From assembly GCF_024679245.1 (NCBI RefSeq), contig NC_090173.1:52460518-52524517 (forward strand): DNA of 64,000 nt, given 5' to 3'. This stretch comes from Pseudorasbora parva (taxonomy: Eukaryota; Chordata; Actinopteri; Cypriniformes; Gobionidae). The notes beneath the pieces are model-generated. The model was not told where the DNA came from, made no database searches, and saw only the letters and a list, made by a program, of their open reading frames with translations. How positions within the stretch are numbered: position 1 is the first letter of the stretch; every line of letters starts with the position of its first letter. Of this stretch, positions 11,787 through 21,537 are shown one piece after another. Made by a program: the position numbers and the translations under genes.

Positions 11787-12141
11787 GGTTCTTCGGTGAA
11801 AGGAAGAAGGCGGGGTCGGGATGACTGGGACTAGTAAAACTTTTATTTCTCAAACACAACGTGTAAACACAAACACGCACGATGGCGTAAAAACTCAGTG
11901 TCTCCAACTCAATCTCTCAAGGCTTTGCTATCGTCTCAGGCTCAGGGGTGTGTGACTAGTCCCAGTCCAAACTCTCTCTCCCTTGTCTCTCTCTGCCGTG
12001 GCTTTTAAGCCGTCTCTCCACGCCAATTACTGCAATCAGACATAGGTGTTATTCATTTGCACTTGACCCACTTACGCCCCGCTCGGCTCCGCATTCTCTC
12101 TCCCTCTGCCGATCCCGCAAAACCACGCCTCCCCTGCCACA
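11787..12141 (-). repeat. 3' LTR (main part) of the Gmr1-like element
   Basis: It pairs with the LTR at 15735-16074 and ends CCTGCCACA. Its first 8 bases lie at 5280-5287 on the other side of the palindromic element. It contains a 22-bp segment near 12,056-12,077 that the other LTR lacks. On the minus strand a G-rich polypurine tract (GGCGGTGGGGGTA, 12142-12154) adjoins it. Confidence 0.85.
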
Positions 12142-12825
12142 TACCCCCACCGCCCGACTCAGGCCGGGGAGCCGTCCGCCCCGCCCTCCTCAGCGACTTC
12201 AGCACAGCACGCAGATGCTGCATATGTCGCTGCCAGTCCGTACTGTAGATGATAATGTCATCCAGATAGGCAGCGGCATATGCAGCGTGCGGCCGGAGAA
12301 TCCTGTCCATCAGCCGCTGGAAGGTCGCGGGGGCCCCGAACAACCCGAACGGAAGCGTGAAAAATTGGTGCAATCCGAACGGCGTGGTAAAAGCGGTCTT
12401 TTCTTTAGACATTGGAGACAAGGGGATCTGCCAATATCCCTTCGTTAAGTCCAGCATCGAATAAAAACGAGCGGTCCCTAGCCAATCAAGGAATTCGTCC
12501 ACCCTTGGCATTGGATACGCATCGAACTTTGACACCGCGTTGACTTTCCTATAATCTACACAGAATCGCACAGAGCCGTCCGTTTTGGGCACCAAAACTA
12601 TCGGGCTCGCCCAATCACTGTTAGATTCTTCTATTACCCCCATGTCCAGCATCGCCTCTAATTCGTCCTGCACTACCTTCTTTTTATGCTCCGGTAGTCT
12701 ATACGGCCGGCTGCGAACAACCACGCCCGGCTCCGTCTCAACATGGTGTTGGATGAGGTCGGTCCGACCCGGTAGGGGCGAGAACACGTCGGCAAACTCG
12801 GCCTGTAGCTGTTTCACGTCACCCT
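12142..12825 (-). pseudogene. Gmr1-like reverse transcriptase (RNase H missing)
   Basis: The open frame 12856-12053 encodes a Ty3-type RT. It has VETEPGVVVRSRPYRLPEHKKKVV, the substrate block GSVRFCVDYRKVN, FYSMLDLTKGYWQIPL with the first catalytic aspartate, LPFGLFGAPATFQRLMD and the YLDD active site near 12,255. RT would copy the element's RNA into DNA in cytoplasmic particles. About 40 codons after YLDD the frame runs into the polypurine tract and LTR, so the RNase H and connection domains expected here are absent. RT lies downstream of integrase, which is the diagnostic Gmr1-type order. The first codons of the open frame are antisense to a misplaced integrase piece. Confidence 0.8.
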
Positions 12826-12975
12826 TTGTGGTCACGCGACGAGTCGGAGAACTCAACTATGAGGTGAGTCGGTCGGATAGGGACGGGGCACGTCAAATAT
12901 ACCACCTCAACCTCTTAAAAAAATGGTCAGAGGCGGAGTCAGTGATGCTAGCGACGGTAGTGGGCGGGGAGGAGG
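12819..12975 (+). pseudogene. Inverted C-terminal piece of the Gmr1-like integrase
   Basis: Although the element reads on the minus strand, this stretch encodes the integrase C-terminal module on the plus strand: SPFVVTRRVG, then QIYHLNLLKKW and ATVVGGEED. It should follow the minus-strand integrase core, which breaks off after KLLAKW near 13,060. The word GGCGGGGAGGAGGATC occurs at about 12,962-12,976 and again, inverted, at about 13,043-13,058, with a 19-base C tract between. The simplest reading is a local inversion or foldback rearrangement in an already inserted copy. Confidence 0.7.
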
Positions 12976-13059
12976 ATCCCCCCCCCCCCCCCCCCCGAGG
13001 CCAGAGCAAGAGAAAAAGGCTTTTGGACCGCCTCTGGCCCGAGATCCTCCTCCCCGCCA

Positions 13060-14007
13060 CTTCGCGAGTAATTTCGAGCTGGACGTGGGCAGCAATACAA
13101 GCACTTTATCTCCCTGTGAAAATTGTTGCAGCTTCGCACCTCTGTTGTAGAGCTGTTTTTGTCTGTCCTGAGCCTGGAGCAAATTCTCCATGGATAGCCG
13201 CCCCAAAGTGTGGAGTTTTGCTCTTAGGTCCAGGACATACTGAATTTCGTTCTTACTCGCTGAAGGCCCGTCCTCCCAAGCTTCCCTAAGGACGTCCAGC
13301 ACCCCCCGCGGCTGGCGCCCGTAGAGCAGCTCAAACGGGGAAAACCCCGTGGAGGCTTGGGGGACCTTGCGAACAGCGAACAACAGAGGCTCAAGCCATC
13401 TATCCCAAGTCTTGGCGTCTTCGTGAACGAACTTACGAATCATGGCTTTTAACGTGCGATTAAAACGTTCCACCAGACCATCTGTTTGTGGGTGATAGAC
13501 GCTGATACGGATCGCCTTAATGCCCAATAATTCATACAGTTCGCGGATCGTCCGTGACATAAACGCCGTGCCTTGATCGGTGAGAATCTCTTTCGGGATT
13601 CCCACCCGGGAGATTAATGAAAACAGAGCGCTCGCCACACTTTTCGCCGAAATAGTGCGGAGAGGAACTGCTTCGGGATATCACGTTGCGTAGTCTACGA
13701 GCACCAACGCAAAGCGTTGTCCCCGTGCTGACCGTTCCAATGGCCCGATGAGGTCCATACCAATTCTTTCGAAGGGGGCCTGCATTAATGGAAGGGGTCA
13801 CAACGGTGCTTTTGGGGTGGCCGGTGGGTTCACCAACTGACATTCACGACAAGACGCACACCACCGGCGTACATTCTCGTGAATGCCTGGCCAAAAGAAT
13901 CGGGCCATGAGGCGGTTTAATGTGGCCGTTTGACCTAAATGCCCCGCCATTGGATTGAAATGAGCCGTCTGGAAAAGCATTTCCCGGCGGCTTTTTGGTA
14001 CTAACAA
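13060..14007 (-). pseudogene. Gmr1-like integrase (zinc finger and catalytic core), broken
   Basis: In one minus-strand frame the sequence gives the HHCC zinc-binding region (GHLGQTATLNRLM...WCASCRECQ, 13,960-13,830) and then the catalytic core with ILTDQGTAF and SVYHPQTDGLVERFNRTL (about 13,590-13,460). Integrase would insert the element's DNA copy. Two in-frame TGA stops interrupt it, at 13798-13800 and 13681-13683. Both are where a CGA to TGA change by CpG decay is plausible. A frameshift near 14,020 separates it from the upstream linker. The GPY/F-like C-terminal module has been displaced to the opposite strand at 12819-12975. Confidence 0.8.
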
Positions 14008-14251
14008 TTGCGTTGTATCTTGCTTTGACTGGGCGATACACCACCCGATACAAGCGGTTATTTATCACTGAAAAGTACGAATAGGAGAGTGGCTGTTCAG
14101 GGTGGACGCGGTGGCCGTCGATGGAACGGACCTGAGCAAACGCGTTTTTGAGCGTCTCGTCCTGGGATTGTTCCAAGGGAAAGTCATCGCGCTCTGAGAA
14201 GATGGGCGGTCCCATTGCGCTCGGTTCCCCTGGAACTGCCCCCTGCGGTCC

Positions 14252-15706
14252 CTAATCCACCTCACCCGCCTGCACAACCTCTATCCTCCCACTTCTGTTC
14301 TTCCCCCAAGAGGCATCCACACATAAGTGTCCTAATAATTTGTTAAACGCTGGCCAATTCGTCCCCAGAATTATAGGATGCCGGAGGCGCGGGTTAACTG
14401 CAACCTCAACACTATGCGTTTTTCCCCTAAATTGGATATCCACGGGCACCAACGGATAGTTCACCACTTCCCCGTGCACACACCTCACCTTAACCATGCG
14501 GCTGTTACCCAATGCCCTAGGTGAAATCAGACTTTGATGGATGGAGGTTTGGTTACACCCCGAATCCACCAAAGCCTGATAGGTACCCCCCTTGATACTC
14601 ACAGGTATCTGGTACAGGCCAGCTTGATCGGGGGCGGCTTGTGGCGCATCGGGGACCCAGACCAGCGTCCCCACGTCCATCATAGGACACCGATCAATAA
14701 AGTGTCCCGGGTCCCCACAGCGCCAACAAGCCGGCCCAGGCCTCCCCGCCGCCCTAGTGGCTGGGAGTGGGTCCAGCCCTTGGCGTGGAGAGAGGGATGG
14801 GGATAATGATCCCGTAAACAAATCCAGGCTTCCTCCTCTCCGGGCCGCCGGCCTGGGAGTCGCCGATGCCTCGGCCGCGCCCTCCGTTCGCCACCTCGGC
14901 GCTGGCCGGGGCGGCACTCCAGCTCTGGACCTGGGAGCGGGGACAGGTTTAGAGAAAGACAGGGCGGGGTTAGGAGGAGAGAGAGAGAGAGAGAGAGAAG
15001 AGAGAGAGAAGCCGCTGGCAAGGGTTTGCCGACCCCGTGGCACGCCACCATCTGGTCCTCCGCCAACTGGATGGCCTGGTCCAGCGACGCCGGGCGGGGG
15101 CACTGGACCCACTGCGCGGTCTTCCTCGGAAGCCGCACGACGAACTGCTCCAGCACCACACGGTCGATGATTCCCTCGGCGTCGCATTCTCCGGCCATCA
15201 GCCACTTGCGGCACGAGTCCCGGAGCTGGTGCGCCGGACTCTTCGAGCGCCAGAGTCCGGAACCGCTGGCGGTGCTGTTCCGGTGTCCAGCCGACCCGCT
15301 GCAGAATGGCGCGCTTGAGGTCGTCGTAGACCAGGAGGTTCTTGACTGGCAGTTGGTGGGCGGCTACCTGCGCTTCTCCCGATAGTAGGGGCAGGAGCCG
15401 CATGGGCCAGTCATCCTTGGGCCAGTCCCGAGCGGCGGCGGACCTCTCGAAGAGGTCGATGAACGCCTCCGGGTCGTCCATCGGTCCCATCTTCGAGAGC
15501 GCGATGGTGGCGGCCGAGTCGCTGGCGGGTCTGGGACTGGCCTGAACCTCCCGGTCCATCCAGCTCCGGAACAGCTCGCGGTCTTCATGCTGGGCCTGGA
15601 GGAGCGCCTCAAACCTCTTTTGCTGCTCCTTACTGATGGGAGGCCCGCGAGCGATTGCACCAGGTCCGCAAGTGGGTGGCGTGACAGTTTCCATGGCGGC
15701 GTGCAC
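14252..15706 (-). pseudogene. Gmr1-like gag with SCAN-like region, zinc knuckle and protease
   Basis: The frame starts with a capsid-like region: FIDLFERSAAARDWPKDDW and MRLLPLLSGEAQ, then DLKRAILQRVG near 15,290. It then shifts: the expected continuation CDAEGIIDRVVLEQFVVRLP sits in another frame (15198 down to about 15,020), so a frameshift breaks gag near 15,220 and is reversed downstream. VLEQFVxxLP resembles the core of the vertebrate SCAN domain, which is known to derive from Gmr1-type gag. Next come the CCHC knuckle CWRCGDPGHFIDRC (about 14,730) and an aspartic protease with ALVDSGCNQT (about 14,570). A TAG ends the frame at 14252, and linker sequence continues in the same frame to about 14,020. 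Confidence 0.8.
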
Positions 15707-15716
15707 CCTTCTTCCT

Positions 15717-15734
15717 CCCGGGTTTCGGCACCAG
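15717..15734 (-). promoter_or_regulatory. Candidate tRNA primer-binding site of the Gmr1-like element
   Basis: On the minus strand, one base after the 5' LTR, the sequence reads TGGTGCCGAAACCCGGG. A TGG start directly inside the 5' LTR is the usual form of a tRNA-primed site. I do not assign the tRNA species from memory. Confidence 0.6.
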
Positions 15735-16074
15735 TGTGGTTAGGTTCTTGGGTGAAAGGAAGAAGGCGGGGTCGGGATGACTGGGACTAGTAAAACTTTT
15801 ATTTCTCAAACACAACGTGTAAACACAAACACGCACGAGGGCGTAAAAACTCAGTGTCTCCAACTCAATCTCTCAAGGCTTTGCTATTGTCTCAGGCTCA
15901 GGGGTGTGTGACTAGTCCCAGTCCAAACTCTCTCTCCCTTGTCTCTCTCTGCCGTGGCTTTTAAGCCGTCTCTCCACGCCAATTACTGCAATCAGACACA
16001 GGTGTTATTCCCCGCTCGGCTCCGCATTCTCTCTCCCTCTGCCGATCCCACAAAACCACGCCTCCCCTGCCACA
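15735..16074 (-). repeat. 5' LTR of the Gmr1-like element
   Basis: A 340-bp LTR with ends TGTGG...CCACA, followed on the right by the GATAT target duplication (16075-16079). Relative to the 3' LTR it lacks a 22-bp segment and carries scattered substitutions, so the insertion is not recent. Confidence 0.88.
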
Positions 16075-17029
16075 GATATTTACGCTTGATAAACTCAGTC
16101 ATCTGGAAAAACTCAAGTATGTGGATCAGTAAGAATCATCCTGTCTGTGTTGTATCTTTACTTATTTACCTTAATTGCTTGATTTACCTGCAGTAAATCA
16201 GTCAGTCAATCAGCATGATCTTTTTTTTTTGAAGTTGGTTAACCAAGGAAGTCTTGCAATGTGATGGAGACACCAGCAAACTAGCATGCCTTATAACCAG
16301 AGAATCCCTCTTTTGCAGGTTAACAGCCTGTAATCTCGCTAATCAGTGCTGTGAAGTTGTGGCTTCAGCTCTACAATCACCAAACTCCTCCCTGAGAGAG
16401 CTGGACCTGAGTAGCAATGACCTACAGGACTCGGGAGTGAAGCTGCTCTGTGCTGGACTGAAGAGTCCAAACTGCCAACTCAACATACTGAGGTATTTAA
16501 AGGGTTAGTTTACTCAAAAAAAATTAAAAATGACCCCATGGTTTACTCACCTTAAAGTAATCCTAGGTGTATATGAAAATTTTTTTCAGACAAACACAAT
16601 CAGAGTTCTATTAAAAAGTTATATTTAATAAAGGCCTTTTGAATCAATGCGTTTGTGTAAGAAAAATATAAATATTTAAAACTTTATACAGTAAATTATC
16701 TAGCTTCAGGCCAATCGCTTTACATATTCAAGTCTAATAAAAAGTGTAGCACCTCTCGCAATTCAAAATGCGTACGCTATGCCTGATGAGCGTAACTGGT
16801 GTTCAATGTTGTCAGACATAGCATAAGCATTTTGAACTGCGAGAGATGCTACAGTTTTTATGTGAGTTTAATACATATAGCAATCAGCCAGAAAATAGAT
16901 AATTTACTTTTTAAGTTTTAAATATGGATATATAAGCATGTTAATACACTCAGCCATCTGGAAAAACTCAAGTATGTGGATCAGTAAGAATCTTCTTGTC
17001 TGCATTGTATCTTTACATATTTACCTTAA
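16075..17029 (+). repeat. LRR-exon cassette 3 of the NLR array
   Basis: The cassette resumes exactly where it stopped at 5279. It includes the relic exon tail (about 16,085-16,125), donor, intron, acceptor, LRR exon and downstream intron, until a TTAA-associated element interrupts it at 17030. Confidence 0.85.
16319..16492 (+). CDS. LRR exon 3 of an NLR-C (NLRC3-like) immune receptor
   Basis: The exon is 174 bp with TTTTGCAG acceptor, GT donor and phase 2-2. The protein matches exon 1 except for T to A in LTACNLAN and K to S in LDLSSND. No stop interrupts it. Both flanking introns now carry transposons: about 10.8 kb upstream and about 0.94 kb downstream. The exon itself and its splice sites remain intact, so it could still be included. 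Confidence 0.85.
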
Positions 17030-17332
17030 CCCTTGTGTGGTGTTCATATTTTTGTTACTCAGCCAGTGTTCGTGGGTCTGATGGAGCCGCTGCATTTTTG
17101 GGTTTTTAATTCAACAAAATCAAAAATGTTATGTTAAAATACTCAACAAATGTTTACTTCATCCCAATTACAAGCAATATAAACAGCATATATGGTTAAT
17201 GTTTTCTCTTTACTTTTGTTAGATCACATTTAAGAATTGCAACCTCATGTGGGAATGGCAGGGGTAGAAACAAAACTCACTCTTGTAGCTACTCTCTCAC
17301 ACTTGCACACAATCTCTCTCAAACGCACGCGC

Positions 17333-17418
<86 letters not shown>

Positions 17419-17965
17419 GATATGTGGTATATGGTTACTCTCCATAGGCATACTGGTTTTTCTAATGTACAAACTGTATAATATATCCCCCTACACTAAC
17501 CCTACCCATAAACCTACCCATCACAGAAAACTTTTGGCATTTTTTGAATTTCAAAAAACACCATTTAGTATGTTTTAGTATGAGGACACAGATCTCGTCA
17601 TAAACTATGTTTCGTTGTAATATCCATGTCATTGTTCACATTTGTGTCCTCATAAACCATATACATGAATACACACACACTAACAGCAGGACCTGACAGG
17701 AGGAGGACAGAGTAGAGGTACACAGGACCTACAATTCCCACACGTTTATTAGCCCCGGGTCCAGTGGACCCGAACATCCTGTGTGTAAAATAAATGTGTA
17801 TGGGGGGTGTACTGTTATGGTCATTGAAAATGTGTTCTGATAAATATTCCTCACAGAAAATGAGCCAAGGCCAATGAGTCTCAGTTTGAAAAAATTATTA
17901 ATCATATAATTTTCTTTCGATAAAAAAGGAAAACAGGTCCAACAGACCCAAACACCATACAAGAG
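17030..17965. mobile_element. piggyBac-like non-autonomous element
   Basis: The 15-bp ends CCCTTGTGTGGTGTT and AACACCATACAAGAG are inverted repeats with two mismatches, and TTAA lies just before the left end. Compared with sister cassettes the element replaces about ten intron bases, so the right TTAA is reduced to TTA. CCC-starting ends at a TTAA site fit piggyBac. No transposase is encoded. A 78-bp CA tract (17337-17414) and a subterminal repeat containing GGGTC(T/C)GxTGGA are inside. Confidence 0.65.
17337..17414. repeat. (CA)n microsatellite
   Basis: About 39 uninterrupted CA dinucleotides within the piggyBac-like element. Open frames on both strands across it are artefacts. Confidence 0.97.
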
Positions 17966-18098
17966 TTACCTGCAGTAAATCAGTCAGTCAATCAGCATGA
18001 TCTTTTATGTTGAAGTTGGTTAACCAAGGAAGTCTTGTAGTGTCATGGAGACACCAGCAAACTAGCATGCCTTATAACCAGATTACCCCCTTTTGCAG

Positions 18099-18272
18099 AT
18101 TAACAGCCTGTGGTTTTACTGATCAGTGCTGTGAAGTTGTGGCTTCAGCTCTACAATCACCAAACTCCTCCCTGAGAGAGCTGGACCTGAGTAGCAATGA
18201 CCTACAGGACTCGGGAGTGAAGCTGCTCGGTGCTGGACTGAAGAGTCCAAACTGCCAACTCAACATACTGAG
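18099..18272 (+). CDS. LRR exon 4 of an NLR-C (NLRC3-like) immune receptor
   Basis: The exon is 174 bp, phase 2-2, with acceptor TTTTGCAG and GT donor. It is the most divergent cassette copy: LTACGFTDQ in place of LTACNLTNQ, S at the LDLSxND site, and C to G in KLLGAGLKS. It remains open. Its downstream intron is hit by two large insertions (18350-27602 and 28104-37868). The next LRR exon that can be recognised lies 20.3 kb away at 38624. Confidence 0.83.
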
Positions 18273-18499
18273 GTATTTAAAGGGTTAGTTCACCCCAAAA
18301 AATAAATTACCCCATGGTTTACTCACCCTAAAGTCATCCTAGGTGTATACCGTACTTCCTCAAATAAAAGCCTGTAGTCAATTAAACGCTGGGCCTCTGA
18401 CAGTGGCCAGGGGCGTGGTCAACACGAACAAATAAAGGCCAGTCTCAAAATAAAGGGGGGTGAAACACTCAGTTTCAGTCAATCTCATGTCAATCTTGA

Positions 18500-19545
18500 G
18501 TACCTATAGAGTAGTATTGCATCCTTCATATCTCCGGAAAGTCTTTAGTTTTATTATATTTATAAAAGAAATATGGGCTGTACCGAGTCTTTCCGGAAAA
18601 AACCGAGCGCCTGGAGGCGTATCGTGTGGGCGGAGCTAAAGAATGACGAGCGCAAAGCGGTGACGTCCTCAAGCGTGGAGAAACCCAACGCTATCAATCT
18701 CAGCTAATAGATACATGATCCAGAATCACATTCGGAGGCTGAAATAAATTGAACAGGATAAACAGCAACAGCAGGACGTCCGTCTCTGTGGTATGTGCTG
18801 TATTTAGTGGCCTGTCAACATTTGTGTGTTAACTCGCAGTTTATGAGGACATGATTCGGTTTATGGACTATTGTATACGACTAAGTTAAACCTTAGCAGT
18901 AGCAAGCAAAACGGTTTTGCATGTCAGGCTAGTGTAACGTTATACATAAAAGAAAAATAGAGTCCGTTAGCGCATTTGATTGACGAAGCACGTGATCGTG
19001 TCGTTTACTGATGTTTACTCACGCGACAACATCATAGACATTTGAAGCCGTTTTACTCACCGGCTGCTTCCAAAGCAGGACCGAACCTTTATTGCTGGGA
19101 CTGCTCCGTCAAAAACACACTTCTTTGGTATGATTTGGTAAAGTCCTAACAGCAGTGAACGGTGGAGATCCACTTTGCGACGCGACTGAAGCGATGTTGT
19201 GAAGCTTCCCGTCATTTCTGCGTTCAAACAGTGCAGAAACAGTGTTCACGGACGACTGGACCTGCACCTGAGAGTGTTTATGCGCGTGCATTTCCTCTCT
19301 CGCTCTAGTCACACGCGTGCGCGCACCCTACCGGGAGAAGAGCCCGTGTGGCCCATATAAGGACCTTCCTTTCTGTTCACGTCAAGTCGAGCCATACTCG
19401 AAAAAAACTCTCCAAAACTTGTGAGAAACCGGAAGGAGTATTTTTAACACAGAAATACTCCATCAAACGTCCAACATTAGTTTTTGAAACTTTGTCTATG
19501 TTTAGGAAAAAACATAAAAGCTCAGTATGCATGAAACAGCATTTC
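18500..19545. other. Body of the TIR element, no intact gene
   Basis: GC-richer sequence with the words TATCTCCGGAAAGTC and GAGTCTTTCCGGAAA in inverted arrangement near 18,530-18,600, suggesting another element's subterminal repeats. No frame with recognisable protein. Confidence 0.4.
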
Positions 19546-19568
19546 ACCCCCCCCCCCCCCCCCCCCCC
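19546..19568. repeat. Poly-C tract
   Basis: 23 consecutive C residues, a likely assembly or replication slippage point. Confidence 0.9.
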
Positions 19569-19753
19569 TAAGGCCCGGGAGGGGGATTACTGTGGATAAT
19601 CTCCTAAATGCCTTTCATTTAATGTGCATTCAAGTTCATCGTAATGTACAGTAGAAGCTGTAACCTTCCTGATGCCACGCGCCCAGTTTGCGAGTCTTGC
19701 TAGTGCGACACCCACTAATCTATTCTGTATTTAACCTAAAAACTTGGCTGGGT

Positions 19754-20000
19754 GTTACGGGTGTGTGGTGCAGCAAAGATGAGGAGATCCAGGACTTCCA
19801 AACAGACAGGCTTAATTATCATAAACTTTAAACAGAACACCAAACACTACAAATGTAATGTAACATAACTCAACTTAACGCAGCATAACTCAAGACCAGA
19901 CAAAGAGGGAATGAACATGGGGGTACTAAATACACACAGAAGACTGACTAAACGAGGGGCACAGGTGAAGCTGAACACAGCTGAAAAGGACTAAACTAAC
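19754..20000. repeat. LTR-like fragment
   Basis: It begins TGTTACGGGTGTG and resembles, in style, the gypsy LTRs elsewhere in the window (promoter-poor, adenine-rich stretches with ACAGGTG near its end). No partner LTR or coding part is nearby, so only a weak call as a solo or truncated LTR is possible. Confidence 0.35.
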
Positions 20001-20259
20001 TAATCTTATTTTTAACTTTAACAATATTATTTTACATATTGTAGAGATTCTAATTTATGTGATCTTTAGCAACCAAAATATTTCTCTGTTCAATTCTGTT
20101 CATGCATCTGGAGTCTGGACTGTTTCTGTACATCACAGCTGTACATCACATATGAGCTTCACCTGTGACTAATAATGGATCAATTAGGTCTCAAATGTGT
20201 ATAAAAAGAACCCCAGTACGCTAGACCTTCACATCAACTGCAACTAGACCTCTGCAAAC

Positions 20260-21297
20260 ATGCCTAAGATTCACCCTGAGACTAAAGTTTTGATTATCAA
20301 GAGGCTGAAGACCAGATCCACTGCTGATGTGGCAGACACCTTCAATGTGTCTCAGCGTCAAGTACAGAGGAAAAAAAAAAGATTTGAAGAGACTGGAGAC
20401 ATTTTTGACAAGCCCAGGTCAGGCAGACCCCACAAGACAACTGCTCGAGAAGACCGTTTGTTGGCTCGAAAATCCAAGGCCAGCCCATTTTCCACTGCAG
20501 CAGAGCTCCACGAGACCTGGTCACCTGAAGTCCCTGTGTCAACCAGAACAGTTTGTCGGATTCTGTCTCGAAATGGCCTCCATGGTCGAATCAGTGCCCA
20601 GAAGCCAGCACTAAACAAAAGACAATTGAAAAACCGTGTGGCATTTGCCAAGGCCCACAGCCTGCTAAAAGGATGGACGCAGGAAAAGTGGCAGAAGGTG
20701 GATTTTTCAGATGAATCTTCTGTTGAATTACACCACAGTCGCCGCAAATATTGCAGGAGACCTACTGGTGCCCGAATGGATCCGAGATTCACCCAGAAAA
20801 CAGTGAAGTTTGGTGGCGGAAAAATCATGGTCTGGGGTTACATTCAGTATGGGGGTGTGCGAGAGATCTGCAGGGTGGAAGGCAACATCAATAGTCTAAA
20901 ATACCAAGAAATCTTAGCTACCTCTTATATTCCCAACCATAAAAGAGGCCAAATTCTGCAGCAGGACGGTGCTCCATCGCATACTTCCATCTCCACATCA
21001 AAGTTTCTCAAGGCGAAGAAGATCAAGATGCTCCAGGATTGGCCAGCCCAGTCACCAGACATGAACATCATTGAGCATATGTGGGGTAGGATGAAAGAGG
21101 ACGCATGGAAGACGAAACCAAAGAATATTGATGAACTCTGGGAGGCATGCAAGACTGCTTTCTTAGCTATTTCTGATGACTTCATCAATAAATTGTATGA
21201 ATCCTTGCCAAACCGCATGGATGCAGTCCTTCAAGCTCATGGAAGTCATACAAGATATTCAATTTGGATCTCAAAGCACCACAACTTAATTTGCTGA
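20260..21297 (+). CDS. Tc1/mariner transposase, unbroken 345-codon frame (DD35E spacing)
   Basis: The full-length reading frame has an N-terminal paired-type helix-turn-helix (about residues 1-50, TADVADTFNVSQRQVQ), a GRP motif (residues 55-57), a second HTH, and a DDE catalytic domain. D151 (FSDES), D236 (QQDGAPSH) and E272 (NIIEHMW) are all present. I count 35 residues between D236 and E272, against 34 in classic Tc1, which points to the DD35E 'Traveler' type lineage. It would cut and paste its element at TA sites in the nucleus. The length is normal for the family and the ATG sits in good context. The element keeps a right terminal repeat near 21,540 but I find no matching left end. Confidence 0.88.
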   Translation: MPKIHPETKVLIIKRLKTRSTADVADTFNVSQRQVQRKKKRFEETGDIFDKPRSGRPHKTTAREDRLLARKSKASPFSTAAELHETWSPEVPVSTRTVCRILSRNGLHGRISAQKPALNKRQLKNRVAFAKAHSLLKGWTQEKWQKVDFSDESSVELHHSRRKYCRRPTGARMDPRFTQKTVKFGGGKIMVWGYIQYGGVREICRVEGNINSLKYQEILATSYIPNHKRGQILQQDGAPSHTSISTSKFLKAKKIKMLQDWPAQSPDMNIIEHMWGRMKEDAWKTKPKNIDELWEACKTAFLAISDDFINKLYESLPNRMDAVLQAHGSHTRYSIWISKHHNLIC

Positions 21298-21537
21298 CAT
21301 ATTTTTGTATTTGCAGTAAATTTGTTCCATTTCTGTATAGGCGACAAAACTTTTGTCTTGCCAAAATTTGACCTTCCTGTCTTGATTAAATGATACATAT
21401 TTTTTCTGTGAAAATTATTTATTTCAGTGCATTAAACATCATTTGGGAGGGTTTTAGCTTTTCATATGAGCTATTTCTAACACAAATGAATTAATTAAAA
21501 GTCAGGTTAATATCAGGTATTTCTAGAAAATAGATAA

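Larger units (their letters stand above)
5280..16074 (-). mobile_element. Ty3/gypsy retrotransposon with Gmr1-like pol order (degraded)
   Basis: It is bounded by TG...CA LTRs (5280-5287 plus 11787-12141, and 15735-16074) and a 5-bp target duplication GATAT at 5275-5279 and 16075-16079. Sense is the minus strand. From 15.7 kb downward the order is gag with SCAN-like region, zinc knuckle, DSG protease, integrase, then reverse transcriptase directly beside the 3' LTR. Integrase upstream of RT is the unusual order described for the Gmr1 group of Ty3/gypsy elements in deuterostomes. RNase H appears to be missing from this copy. Stops, frameshifts and an internal inversion make it inactive. Its 3' LTR is split by a palindromic DNA element. 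Confidence 0.85.

Noticed and set aside
17237..17578. Plus-strand 113-codon frame with Thr-His repeat, and its minus-strand Cys-Val partner
   Set aside because: Both are produced by the CA tract inside a piggyBac-like element.
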